This document shows positions 1 through 10,722 of a DNA stretch of 64,000 bases, one piece after another; position 1 is the first letter of the stretch, and each line of letters opens with the position of its first letter. This DNA comes from Eleusine coracana subsp. coracana (Eukaryota; Streptophyta; Magnoliopsida; Poales; Poaceae). The stretch covers positions 47,225,417 through 47,289,416 of the forward strand of contig CM064426.1 in NCBI GenBank assembly GCA_032690845.1, in the 5' to 3' direction. Position numbers and translations under genes: made by a program. The notes below the pieces were generated by a model. That model ran no database searches and was not told where the DNA came from. It saw only the letters and a program-made list of their open reading frames with translations.

Positions 1-2
1 TT

Positions 3-2549
3 TTTGATCAATTAGTTGGTGCTAAGGTATTTTTAAAAATTGACCTCCGTTCGGGTTATCATCAAATCAAAATCAGAGCAGAAGATATTTCGAAGACCGC
101 CTTTTCTACTAGATACGGATTATTCGAGTATCTAGTAATGTCATTCGGATTGACAAACGCTCCAACTCATTTCATGTATCTCATGAATTCAGTATTCATG
201 CCAGAGTTGGTCAAATTTGTGGTAGTATTCATTGACGACATCCTCGTCTATTCTAAGTCCAAGGAAGAGCATGTTGAACATCTTCGCATTGTTCTTCAAC
301 GTCTACGAGATCACAAGTTGTATGCAAAATTCAGCAAGTGTGAATTTTGGTTGGACCGTGTGCCATTCCTTGGTCACATAGTCTCTGCAGAAGGAATCTC
401 GGTAGACCCTAGCAAGGTTCAAGACATGCTAGATTGGAAGCCACCAAAAACAGTTCACCAAGTTCGCAGTTTCCTTGGGCTACCCGGATATTATCGTAGG
501 TTCATACCAAATTTTTCTTGGCTGACCAAACCTATCACGGAGCTGCTGAAAAAGGAGAAAAAGTTTAATTGGAACAGCAATTGTGAAGAAGCATTTCAAG
601 CATTAAAGAAATTATTGACAACTGCCCTAGTATTGGCTCAACCCGACATCACCAAGCCATTCGACGTATATTGTGATGTGTCTGGGATAGGACTTGGATG
701 TGTACTCATGCAAGAAGGTCGTGTCATAGCCTATGCATCTCGATAGTTAAGGAAGCATGAAGAGCACTATCCAACTCATGATTTGGAGCTAGCTGCAGTT
801 GTACTTGCACTAAAAATATGGAGGCATTATTTGCTCGACAACTTAGTGCACATTTACACAGACCATAAGAGCTTGAAATATATCTTCACCCAGGCTGATC
901 TAAACATGAGACAACATCGGTGGCTAGAACTGATTAAGGATTATAACCTAGAGATTCATTATCATCCAGGCAAGGCAAATGTTGTCACCGATGCGTTAAG
1001 CAGAAAGGTCCACTGCAACAACTTAGAGCTGGAAGTTTAGGATAGAAATGACCGTGAAACTAATTCAGAACCCAGCCTTCACGTTTTACCTGCTGCAGTG
1101 ATTAGCAACCTAAGTGTGCAGTCTACCCTTCATGAAGAAATCATTACTGCACAGAAAAATGACGTTGGTATGAATCATATCCGACAAAACCTTAAAGATG
1201 TTAAAGCAAAATGCTTTACCCAAGACTCGGATGGTACTCTATGGTTCAATAACCATTTAGTAGTACCAAAAGACTTGGAACTTCGACGGAAAATGTTGGA
1301 TGAAGTGCATCACTCCAAGTACTCCATCCATCCGGGTAGTAACAAAATGTACCAAGACTTGAAGAAGAATTTCTGGTGGACAAGGATGAAGCGGGAAATT
1401 GTTCGGTATGTCACGGAATGCAATACCTCTCAAAGAGTTAAAGCTGATCATTTGAAACAAGCCGGATTACTGCAACCATTGAGTATTGCCACATGGAAAT
1501 GGGAAGACATCAGCATGGATTTTATTGTTGGTCTCCCTCTCACCTCTCGGAAGCACGATTCGATTTGGGTCATTGTGGACCGACTCACAAAATCTGCCCA
1601 CTTCCTACCGAGCAATAACACCTACAAGATAAAGCAATAGGTAGAGCTATGCATAGCAAGAGTTCTATGTCTTCATGGAGTACCTAAGACCATTGTTACA
1701 GATCGAGGCTCGCAGTTTGTCGCTCGTTTTTGGGAACAACTGCATGCATCACTGGGTACCAAGCTGATTCGGAGTTCCGCTTACCATGCCACCACTGACG
1801 GACAAACAAAGCGTGTCAACTAGATTTTGGAAGATATTCTTAGAGCATGTGTTTTAACACATGGTGGCAATTGGGATGAGTATTTGCCTTATGCGGAATT
1901 CTCGTACAACAATAGTTACCAAGAGAGTCTAAAAATGTCACCTTTTGAAGCACTCTATGGTCGCAATTGTAGAACACCGCTAAACTGGTCTGAATCTGGA
2001 GAAAGGGTAACCTTTGGTCCTGACCTTGTCAAGGATGCCGAAGAAAGGGTTTGTATCATTCAAGCCAATCTTAAAGTTGCTAAATGCCGACAAGAGAAGT
2101 ATGCAAACAGATGACATAGGCCACTGTTTTTCAACAAGGGTGACTACGTTTACCTCAGAGTGTCACCTATGAAGGGTATCCAATGGTTTGGAGTCAAGGG
2201 AAAGTTAGCTCCCCGTTATATTAGACCATTCCAAATTCTGGAATGATGTGGAGACGTGGCCTATAAGCTGGAGTTTCCCGCTAATCTATCCGGAGTTCAT
2301 CACACCTTCCATGTCTCTCAGCTTAAGTGATGTCTCAAGCCACCCATCAACAAAATCTTGGAAGAATATGACCAACTCCAACCCGACCTCACATACTCCG
2401 AACAACCAATCAACATCCTCGACGAGAAAGAGCGCACAACCCATAATAGAACCCTCAAATTCTATAAAGTTCAATGGAGTAATCACTGTGAAGATGAATC
2501 CACATAGGAATCTGAAGAATTTCAGAGTACTCACTACCCGAAGTTTTAG
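3..2549 (+). pseudogene. Broken gypsy pol: RT, RNase H, integrase, chromodomain-like tail
   Basis: One reading frame runs from the window edge with stops inside it. RT motifs are present, including VVVFIDDILVYS (catalytic Asp pair) near 210-255. RNase H acidic positions lie in FDVYC, HDLEL and IYTDH. The integrase zinc finger keeps HH and the first Cys, but the last Cys is Ser (1428-1430). Its third catalytic acid is Lys (codon 1809-1811, DGQTKR instead of DGQTER as in A2). A chromodomain-like stretch follows at about 2404-2514. In-frame stops lie at 744, 1038, 1638, 1821, 2112, 2244, 2328 and 2505. Comparison with A2 shows CAG at 744, 1038 and 1821 and CGA at 2112 and 2328. The enzyme set would copy and integrate element cDNA if intact; this copy cannot. 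Confidence 0.9.
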
Positions 2550-2604
2550 TCGTCATACACAGGTATACTATGACCACCGTACTTCCCTCTAGTTGCCTGT
2601 TCAT

Positions 2605-2639
2605 AATCTCGGGACGAGATTTCTTTAAGGAGGGAGGGT
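2605..2639 (+). promoter_or_regulatory. Dyad plus polypurine tract of A1
   Basis: AATCTCG and CGAGATT form a perfect 7-bp dyad with a GGA loop (2605-2621). The purine run AAGGAGGGAGGG follows and abuts the LTR start TGTGACACC at 2640. The purine run is the expected primer for plus-strand DNA synthesis. The dyad recurs beside the polypurine tract of A2 and of remnant D. Confidence 0.8.
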
Positions 2640-3690
2640 TGTGACACCCCAGGTGTCTCACCTTAACTTAGCAACAATGAGGAGCACAAATCATGGACAC
2701 GATGGCCTAAAATGATAGAGCCTATCTATTGATTTAATTCTAGGCAAATAAATACCCTGCAACCAAGTTATTGAAGCAACTTAAGAATTTCAATACAACT
2801 CATGCCAAATAAATTCATCATCAGTTTAGTAATAATAAAATATAATATTAGGAATTTATTGGGCATTTTATCTGCTTGGCAAAACCCTTAATTAATTAAT
2901 TGATTCTTAAGTAACTAATTAATGCATTTAACAAATTCTAAAAATATGTTTATGCAAATTTCAAATAAAATTTACCAAAGTGTTTCCCACCATTTAAATA
3001 GTCAGTCCACCAATTTTCACCATTTTAGGAAATCTCTAGCTATTTTATTTTGAATTATGAAAAACTAGTGTTGACCAGGGACCTGTTTGTGAGAAATCTA
3101 GAACTCCAGGGGGTGCAGCGCAAAATCTTCTTCTTCTTCCCTCCCACTAGTGCAAGACCTACCAGCTTCGCTCTGCCGCACGGCAACGCTGGCGCGCAAC
3201 TCGGCCTGTCTTCACACCCCGCCTCGGAAACGCGCGCATGCTACAGCGGTCTCCGCTCTGCCCTTCTGCCTCTACCGAGCACGCGAACCAACGGCCGTTT
3301 TGCCCCCTCTTCTCCCTCTCTACACGATAACCCGACCCGGCTGACAACCTTTCAATTCTCGCCCCGCCCCCCTTTGTCGCTTCTAGCCTCAACCACCTCC
3401 CTGACCTTCCCGCGGCATCTAAGCGCACCAATGAGCCACGTGGAACCGAGCTGCTCTCTCACTTCAACCCTCTATTCTCCCATTTCTTCTCTCCCCCACT
3501 AGTCGCCATTACTGAACCTGAGTCAGCCTCTCGCAGCCACTACTTCCTTGCCTTCCAACTCGAGCTGAGAGCTTCAGCGCACTCGCGTACTCCCCCGCTA
3601 CCATCCTCTGGCCTTGCCTAGCCAAGTTCGTGCACAACTAGAGTGAATCAAAGGATAACCAGAAGTGAATTCCCCAGTGACGTCCTCTGC
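2640..3690 (+). repeat. 3' LTR of A1, first segment
   Basis: LTR sequence starting TGTGACACCCC. It is AT-rich to about 3110, then GC-rich with many CpG. It matches the LTRs of A2 in inverted orientation, for example the stretch around 2900-3110 against 31880-32100. It is cut at 3690 by element B and resumes at 10723. Open frames in the GC-rich part are not coding. Confidence 0.85.
3686..3690. repeat. Target-site duplication of B, left copy
   Basis: TCTGC immediately before the element start at 3691. The same five bases follow the element end at 10717. Confidence 0.9.
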
Positions 3691-4601
3691 TATAACACCC
3701 ATTTTAAGAAGCAAAATGGGTGCAGCCGTACGTGTGCCCAGGGTCAAGTTACACACACATACGGTACATCATCAATGGTAAACAGAATAATTATCCATAT
3801 CCTTTAATTATTATATCGTATCTTTATTACAAAAGGACCCGTGGGTCTAGAAGAAAAGTACATTCAAGCAGCGGAAAGTAGCTAGCGTAGACGTCCCAAA
3901 CTCCACAGGCATTGACTGGTGGATCATCGCCTAGTACTCACTTCCTTCATCTTTGTAGTGGCTCCAATCTTCTCCTTGGGCTGAATATCAACGTGGTATA
4001 GCAAGGGTGAGTACGTGTCGTACTCAGCAAGTGGGGGAAAACATGACATGGGGCTATAGTCAAGAAAAGGCTTTATAGAGTGGATTGCATGAGCTTTTAA
4101 TTAACCTAAGCATCCTATTTACTACGTGCGGTCATCCCAACGATGATTCCACAAGGTGCTATACTAACCAAGTCTCAATCCATCCCCCCCCCCTTTCCAA
4201 CCATACCAACCCAATCTCAACTAATCTTGTGAGGATTTTAGGCCGCTCTTGACCGTGAGCACGGCTATCATGATAGTTTGATACTCTGCAGAGTTTGTAC
4301 CACTTTACCCACAAGTCGTGATTCCCTTGGTGCCCGTGGACGCGACCCATATTACACACTTCCTTTGGTGTGTGGCAGGGTTTCACTACGAGGCTTTTCC
4401 AAAGGGTCTCCTAGTACATGCTAGCCACTAAGGTTCCACTCCTGTCCATAAGTGATAGCCCTTCAACAAGCAGCTCATCACCCCAGGAGCCCCCTCTTGA
4501 ACCTTTCGGATACAAGGACAGTCCTCTCAACTTCCATTCCCCACTCCACCAAATGCTGCACCGACACTGGGAGAACACCTAAGGCGATGCTCACCGACAG
4601 G
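3691..4601 (-). repeat. Shortened 3' LTR of B
   Basis: Direct repeat of 7512-8397 (about 890 bp), followed by a short piece matching about 9838-9858 of the other LTR (CACCGACAGG). The stretch between, about 1.4 kb, is deleted. At about 4601 the sequence passes straight into protease coding sequence, so the inner LTR end and the PPT are lost. Confidence 0.8.
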
Positions 4602-6062
4602 TTTCTCACCATCCATTCCAAGTATTATATCTATCCCCTTGGAGTCTAGGATTATGAGATTAGCTGAGAAGTCTACCCCCCTTATTTTAAGGGTGACCTT
4701 TGGGTATATTTGATTGGTTCTCATTTCTCAACCAGGAGAGCTAAATACCATGGTATGCTTCATAAGAGCAATCGGTAGGTTTTGCTTTGCCACATATGTG
4801 GATGTTATGAATGAATGTGATGCTCCTGAATCAAACAAAATGGTTGCAGGTTGAGAGTTAGCTAAGAACATACCGAGCACCACATCTGCAGCTTGCTCAG
4901 CTTCCTCAGTAGTGACATGATTGACATGCCCTCGAGCATAATTCTGCTGTCCTCGATTGCCTGGGAGCATGTTGGTTAGGGCTTGCCTTGGTGCAATGTT
5001 CCGTTGAGGACCCTGTCCCATGAAGTGACCTTCCTGTCCGCAGTGATAACATCCGCGCTTCACACCATTAGTATTTCCAGAGGTAGGGCGGTTCTGATTT
5101 TGTGGAGCCGTTGGGGCGGTGGGACGGGGTGCTTGCTGATAGGTGGGGCGAGGTGCCTGCTGCTGGTTAGGGCGAGGTGCCTGGTAGTTGGAGCGTTGCA
5201 TTGGAAAGTTGGGGCGTGGAGCTTGCATAGGTGGCCTGACAGTGTTGGGAGCACGGTGGTATGGGTTGGGAGATGGCATCATGCGGGGGCGAGTGTTACT
5301 ACCAGATGATTGTCCTTGGAATGGCATCTTCCTCTTGCCTTCCCTCTCAATCTCATTGCACTTGTTCTCCACAACAATGGCCTTGTCCACCAGTTTTTGG
5401 AAGTTTACATAGTCATTGTTTATCAACTGAAACTGGATGTCATTCTGCAATCCCCTCATAAACATATATTGCTTCTTCCCATCGGTGTTCACATCCTCAG
5501 GAGCATACCTGGACAGCTAGATGAACCTATTCAGGTATTCACTTGCTAACATGTTTCCCTGTCTTAGGTCTTGAAATTCTTGTTTTTCAACAACTTAATG
5601 CCCGTAGGGACATAGTGAGAGCGGAAATTATCCTTGAACTCAATCCAAGTGATGCTTTCCACATCAGCATGAGCATTATAATACGCTTCCGACCATTCTG
5701 CGGCTACACCATACAGCTGATGAGCTGCAAAGAGAACCTTCTCTCGATCATTGCATTGAGCGATCATCAACTTCTTCTCAATTGCCTTGAGCCAATCATC
5801 CTCTTCCATCGGATCCTGTGATTGGGAAAAGGTAGGTGGCCTAGTCCTTAGGAACTCCCCCAATCTATTTTGGGGTGGAGGTGGAGGTGGGGGTGCATTG
5901 TGGTTCTGCTGGTTGTTGTGGTTCTGTTGTATAGCGCCCAGTTTGGATCATTGTCTGCATGAGCTGAGTCTGCGTGGCCAAGAATTGCTCAAGGTTCGAA
6001 GCATTATTGCCATCCTCGTTGTTCTGATTGCTACCTCCAGCGTGGCCTCTAGTGCGAACCAT
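4602..6062 (-). pseudogene. gag and partial protease of B
   Basis: Gag begins at 6062 (MVRTRGHAGG) and continues through a capsid-like region (RPPTFSQSQDPMEEDDWL, 5863-5564) with frame changes. A Pro/Gln/Arg-rich stretch follows (PTYQQAPRP repeats, about 5230-5100), then a zinc knuckle at about 5011-5054. The knuckle reads CYHCGQEGHFMGQG, so its fourth Cys is Gly. The aspartic protease motif LFDSGASHSF follows, then an in-frame TGA near 4725 and GIDIILGMD, where the sequence jumps into the LTR. The product would package element RNA, but the broken knuckle, stops and deletion rule this out here. Confidence 0.85.
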
Positions 6063-6407
6063 CTGATAGAATAGGAGGTGGAGTTAGTGTGGGACGAGGT
6101 GTGGTAATAACGAAAAGAAAGATCCCCATCTAAATGTATCATGGAATGATAAGTAAAAGATAGTTTATTTAATGAGCAACCAAACGATGAGGTTGTGCAC
6201 AAGGTGCCGAGGCATCCCACAACTCACATCAAGCATACTTATTTAACCGAGCCACAGAGTTCATTACATCACACCATGAAAGTAAATCGATCTAAGCGTT
6301 TAATTATTACAATCTTTATTCATGGGTAAGGGAATCTCCTAGGCACGGGAGTTGACTTTGTTGGAGACCGAAGGTAGGGAACTTGCGCGCTTCGAGGAGT
6401 TTGCAGT
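6063..6407 (-). other. Spacer between accessory ORF and gag of B
   Basis: No gene recognised. AT-rich sequence between the coiled-coil tail of the accessory ORF and the gag start. Confidence 0.5.
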
Positions 6408-6640
6408 CTAAGTGCGGATACCTGATGAGTAGAGGTCACTTTGCTCGCCCATCTTGACTCGCTGGTCGCGCTTTATGTAATCCTCAGTATCACGCAGCCT
6501 CTTCCGAAGAGTGTGGTCCTCCCTTTGTAGTGCTTCCATAGCGTGGCTTAAGTCCACCGCGACTCCCTGTGTCTCATCCATCTCCCTGGTGCTCACATAC
6601 CATTCTGTAGGAGCGACGGTGTACTTCTCCGTGCCTGGCT
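6408..6640 (-). pseudogene. Frame-shifted C-terminal tail of the H3-mimic ORF
   Basis: Continues the accessory ORF in a different frame after a frame change near 6625-6640. Residues EMDETQGVAVDLSHAMEA and REDHTLRKRLRDTEDYIK suggest a short coiled coil. It ends with a TAG at 6408. Related accessory ORFs in A2 also end in coiled coils, which supports reading this as the lost end of the upstream ORF and not a separate gene. Confidence 0.6.
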
Positions 6641-7309
6641 TCTACGGGGAATGTGGGCAAAGCTTGTCTTTGCTATTCCATGGTGGTGAGTGTAGTAGAG
6701 GCTAGTGAGAGCCCTCCAAGCAGCGTCGTCCATCGCGGCCCTACGAGTAGCCCTAGGAGTGCGGCCACAGTGAGTAGATATGACGTGGTCGCCGTCGTAG
6801 ATGTTGACCTCCACTGTCCATTCCTCATGAAAAGGACGATCCACTTTCTTGATGAAGTACTGAGGCCTGTTGGTGATGCCAATCTTCTCAAGCAGCTTCC
6901 GCAGAGTCTTGGAGAAGGTCTCACCCTCTAGTCCTAGAGAGCGGTACTTCTTAGCCATACGGACGGCTAGGTCTTCGTCCTCCTCTGAGTCATCACCATC
7001 TTTAGGATCTTCAGGGTCCTTAGGCTCTTCTAGGTCTTCTTCCCCTTGTGGTTCCTTAGGGTCCTTAGGCTCTTCTAGGTCTTCTTCCCCTTGTGGCTCT
7101 TTATCATATTCTTCTGGTTCTTCTTCTTCTTCAGGTTCCTTCGGATCTTCCTGTGGTTCCTCTGGAAGCTTCTCGTCCATCACTGGAATCTTCTCGTGTT
7201 CAAGTTGATTTACTTCTTCACTTTCTTCCTTCCGAACATGCCTAGGGGCAAGGAGTCCACAGTGGCGTCCAATCGTAACCTTACGAGCGGTCTGCTTGGT
7301 GCGGGCCAT
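6593..7309 (-). CDS. Accessory ORF with histone H3 tail mimic and dsRBD-like region
   Basis: Open frame of 238 codons starting about 190 bp inside the PBS, upstream of gag. Residues 1-10 are MARTKQTARK, identical to the start of histone H3 including the Lys4 and Lys9 contexts; after Lys9 the match stops apart from scattered residues. Residues 28-115 are strongly acidic and contain EPQGEEDLEEPKDPK twice in tandem. Residues 131-206 follow the order helix, three strands, helix, with RPQYFIKKVDRPFHEEW, TVEVNIYDGD and AAMDDAAWRALTSLYY. This pattern resembles a double-stranded-RNA-binding domain. The function is unknown; an H3-mimicking, RNA-associated chromatin factor is my inference. The true C-terminus is probably in the next frame. 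It is not a histone gene: the H3 core is absent. Confidence 0.75.
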   Translation of the reverse strand: MARTKQTARKVTIGRHCGLLAPRHVRKEESEEVNQLEHEKIPVMDEKLPEEPQEDPKEPEEEEEPEEYDKEPQGEEDLEEPKDPKEPQGEEDLEEPKDPEDPKDGDDSEEDEDLAVRMAKKYRSLGLEGETFSKTLRKLLEKIGITNRPQYFIKKVDRPFHEEWTVEVNIYDGDHVISTHCGRTPRATRRAAMDDAAWRALTSLYYTHHHGIAKTSFAHIPRRSQARRSTPSLLQNGM

Positions 7310-7494
7310 CTACATTTTAAAATCACAAGGCATGAATAAGCAATGGTTAAAGAAATCTGAAATTTAACAAAAGAAACAAAATAAGAAAACGACAAGGATT
7401 AATATTTTGTTAAAATAGTTTGTATTGATGTAAGACAAAATAGGGTCCTTAAATGTGTCCATGGCTAACTAGGCTGACGTCCTACAGTCGATAT

Positions 7495-7507
7495 GGCTCT
7501 GATACCA
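7495..7507 (-). promoter_or_regulatory. Primer-binding site of B
   Basis: TGGTATCAGAGCC on the - strand, four bases inside the LTR end at 7512. It is complementary to the 3' end of initiator tRNA-Met, the usual primer of these elements. Confidence 0.9.
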
Positions 7508-8854
7508 CTTCTGTAACACTCATTTTAAGATGCAAAATGGGTGCAGCCGTACGTGTGCCCAGGATCAAGTTACACACACATACGGTACATCATCAATGGT
7601 AAACAGAATAATTATCCATATCCTTTAATTATTACATCGTATCTTTATTACAAAAGGACCCGTGGGTCTAGAAGAAAAGTACATTCAAGCAGCGGAAAGT
7701 AGCTAGCGTAGACGTCCCAAACTCCACATGCATCGACTGGTGGATCATCACCTAGTACTGGCTTCCTTGATCTTCGTAGTGGCTCCAATCTTCTCCTTCG
7801 GCTGAATATCAACATGGTATAGCAAGGTGTCGTACTCAGCAAGTGGGGGAAAAGATGACATGGGGCTATAGTCAAGAAAAGGCTTTATAGAGTGGGTTGC
7901 ATGAGCTTTTAATTAACCTAAGCATCCTATTTACTATGTGGGGTCATCCCAACCATGATTCCACAACGTGCTATACTAACCAAGTCTCAATCCATCCCCC
8001 CCCCCGCCTTTCCAACCATACCAACCCAGTCCCAACTAATCTTGTGAGGATTTCAAGCCGCTCTTGACCGTGAGCACGGCTATCATGATAGTTTGATACT
8101 CTACAGAGTTTGTACCACTTTACCCACAAGTCATAATTCCCTTGGTGCTCGTGGACGTGACCCACATTACACACTTCCTTTGTTGTGTGGCAGGGATTTA
8201 CTACGAGGCTTTTCCAAAGGGTCTCCCAGTACATGCTAGCCACTAAGGTTCCACTCCCGTCCATATGTGACAGCCCTTCAACAAGCAGCTCATCACCCCA
8301 GGAGCCCCCTCTTGAGCGTTTCGGATACAAGGATAGTCCTCTCGACTTCCATTCCCCGCTCCACCAAATGCTGCACCGACACTGGGAGAACACCTAATTA
8401 CTAGGCCAAGCCTTACCCATGTCGGTCTTGTGATGGCACTGTTTTTCTGGATTGTCACTCCAAGAACCGGTTCCGAGGATCTACAACAAGCCTACCACCT
8501 CAACCATGTGCCCACGGCACCACATCCTTTCCACCTGGCTTGCATAGATCCCTAAGCCATGTTGCTAAAAAAAATTACCAAACATTTCCCACGTGACATT
8601 GTTCATTAATCAAAATTAATATCAAACCACATCCCTTAAGCCATCTAAGCCCTCGTAGGGCGGTCCTTGTGTATGTTCGCCTTTACGTAACGAAATACCG
8701 ACACAAGAAAAACATACAAAAATTAATAAACAATTATGCAACCGAGGAAAACAATATGTAGATGCAATGAATGCAAAGGTTATGCTCCTACGAGAATTTT
8801 GGCGCAAGAGTCACCTAAATTGGAGATACGAGTAAAAAGTTATGCTAGTTTGAA

Positions 8855-9540
8855 GTTTTAGGGGCAAAAGGGTAAAAACAGGGGCTTTTAAGGACCTATT
8901 TGTAATTTTATAAAATTACAGGGACTAAAGTGTAAATTATTAGGACTGAAAAATATTTACTAAAAAGTATAAGGTTGTTTTTGCAAAATTTTAGAACTTA
9001 AACAGAATTAATAATAAGTGTAGGGGGTTAAGTGTAAAAAGACAGGGCCAAATTGTAATTAAAATTAAGTATAGGGATGTTTCTATAAATTTTTAGGGCT
9101 AAAATAATATTTATATAATTAATAAGGATTAAAGTATAATTTAAAATAATTCTAGGGACTAAAACATAATTAAAATCAGTCCAGGGGTGTTTTTGTAAAA
9201 TTACAAGGTCAAAATAATAGTTCTAATGATGTATATGGGTGTTTCTGTAAATTTTTAGGGCTAAAATAATATTTATACAATCAATAAGGATTAAAGTATA
9301 ATTTAAAATAATTCTAGGGACTAAGACATAATTAAAATCAGTCCAGGGGTGTTTTTGTAAAATTACAAGGTCAAAATAATAGTTCTAATAATGTATAGGG
9401 GCATTTCTGTAAATTTAAAGTGCTAAAAATTAATTTTATAAAAATATTTGGGCTTAAATACAAATTTCTACAGTTCTGGATAGAAATAGGGGCTTAAATC
9501 TAATTTAAACTAAGTACAGGGGCTAAAACGCAAAACTGCT
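8855..9540 (-). repeat. Array of AGGG-headed 20-30 nt phrases
   Basis: On the + strand nearly every 22-30 bases start with AGGG or AAGG. They continue as either GGGACTAAAGTGTAA-like or GGGGTGTTTTTGTAAAATT-like text, about twenty phrases in all. Individual phrases have diverged. I see no coding potential. Confidence 0.7.
9080..9403 (-). repeat. 162-bp tandem duplication within the array
   Basis: The block containing TTTTTAGGGCTAAAATAATA and TCTAGGGACTAA occurs twice with a 162-bp period (for example 9091 and 9253). The copies differ at only a few positions. Confidence 0.85.
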
Positions 9541-10284
9541 AACATTATCCAAGAATTTCTGAATTAAATTTTAAACTAAAAATCCGTGGACCAGGTCCAC
9601 GGCTCTGTGGACTGGCGTTGACCAAAGGGTCCACGGTCCATGGTGGACCAGGGGGAATACCCCTTCGTCCTTCTAATCTGGGCCCTAGGTTTTAAAACGG
9701 ACGACATCGGGGTGGTCCTGGATGTGGGCGGCGGCCGGCGACGGCTATGCGGCGGCGGGGCTCACCGGAGATCTGCCAGAATGGCGCTCCGGTCGGCCAT
9801 TCCTTGCCGCGAGAATTCCGAGAGAGAGAGGGGAGGAAGGTGATGCTCACCGACAGGTCGCGCGGGTGCGGGGGAGGCCGGGAGGCGGTCGGCGGTGGAG
9901 GGAGGCGTCGACGGCGGTCGGTGTTCGGCGGGGAGGTGACTCCGGTGGTCGCGATCGAGCGGGGAGGAGTGGGGGAGAGGCGGCGGAAACGTGCGGTGCC
10001 GGAGGGGGGTTTTATAGGCGCGGAGGGGCCTCGGAGGCGAGCGGTCGAGCTCTATAGCCATTAATGGCCGGCGGCGGCCGTTTGAGCACAGTACGCGCGC
10101 TAATGCGCGTTTAAAGCACGGTGAGTGGGGGAAAGAAGGGGAGCGGGAGGGTGCGGCATGCGCGGGGCGATTTTCGGGAGCTGGGGAGGCCGGGGGAGGG
10201 AGATCGATGGGTCGGGCTCGGTGGCCGGCGGCGGGGAGAGACCGGCGGGAGGAGGGGGATGATAGGCGGGGCCCATGTGCCAGC

Positions 10285-10307
10285 GAGAGAGAGAGAGAGA
10301 GAGAGAG
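10285..10307. repeat. GA microsatellite
   Basis: Uninterrupted GA dinucleotide run in the GC-rich part of the B LTR. Confidence 0.95.
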
Positions 10308-10717
10308 CGGGAGGGGAGTGGGCCGTGGCGTGCACGCTGGGCCGGCCGGAAGTTGGGCCGCGGGGCTGGTTGGGCTGTGGGAGGGGAGAGAATGGAAGGA
10401 GGGGGAGGCAGCCTGGCCGGCTGGGCCGAAAGAAGGAGGTAGGGGGAAAGCGAGTTGGGCCAGGGGGAAAAGGGCTGGCCTAAGAGCAGAAAAGAATCCC
10501 TTTATTCTTTTCTTTCAAATTCCTATTCTATTATTCCTAGTAATTAATTAATAAATAAACTAAATGCATGATGTAATTAAAAATCTATATGAACATGTCA
10601 TGCTATGCAAATGCAATAATTAATTTAATATAAAAACAATTTGTCCTAGGTTATTTAATTAAACTCCTAAATGCAAATAGTTGGCATTTTTAGAATTGAC
10701 AAAAGTAGGGTGTTACA

Positions 10718-10722
10718 TCTGC
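10718..10722. repeat. Target-site duplication of B, right copy
   Basis: TCTGC directly after the element end GTGTTACA; it matches 3686-3690. Confidence 0.9.

Larger units (their letters stand above)
3691..10717 (-). mobile_element. Tekay-like gypsy element B, internally deleted
   Basis: A - strand element nested in the A1 LTR, with TCTGC on both sides. Reading on the - strand: a complete 3.2 kb 5' LTR (10717-7512), a PBS for initiator tRNA-Met, an accessory ORF, gag and the start of protease. These are followed by the tail of a shortened 3' LTR. RT, RNase H, integrase, PPT and most of the 3' LTR are missing, so it could only have moved with enzymes supplied by another copy, unless the deletion came after insertion. 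The left terminus reads TATAAC, probably a mutated TGTAAC. Confidence 0.88.
7512..10717 (-). repeat. 5' LTR of B
   Basis: 3206 bp, with terminal inverted TGTAACAC and GTGTTACA. In sense direction it starts with an AT-rich 250 bp, then a GC-rich, CpG-dense block of about 850 bp (10500-9630). An AT-rich array of AGGG-headed phrases follows (9540-8855), then a part shared with the left LTR (8397-7512). The promoter is presumably in the first part; I could not place a convincing TATA box. Confidence 0.85.

Noticed and set aside
2286..2534. - strand frame opposite the A1 chromodomain-like region
   Set aside because: Antisense shadow; the + strand carries the recognisable protein.
7280..7309. A true histone H3 gene
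   Set aside because: Only the first ten codons match; the histone fold is absent and the ORF sits between PBS and gag of a retrotransposon.
9722..10551. Overlapping long frames on both strands in GC-rich sequence
   Set aside because: They lie in the GC-rich block of the B LTR, where stops are rare by composition. The products are low-complexity Arg/Gly/Pro text with no domain.
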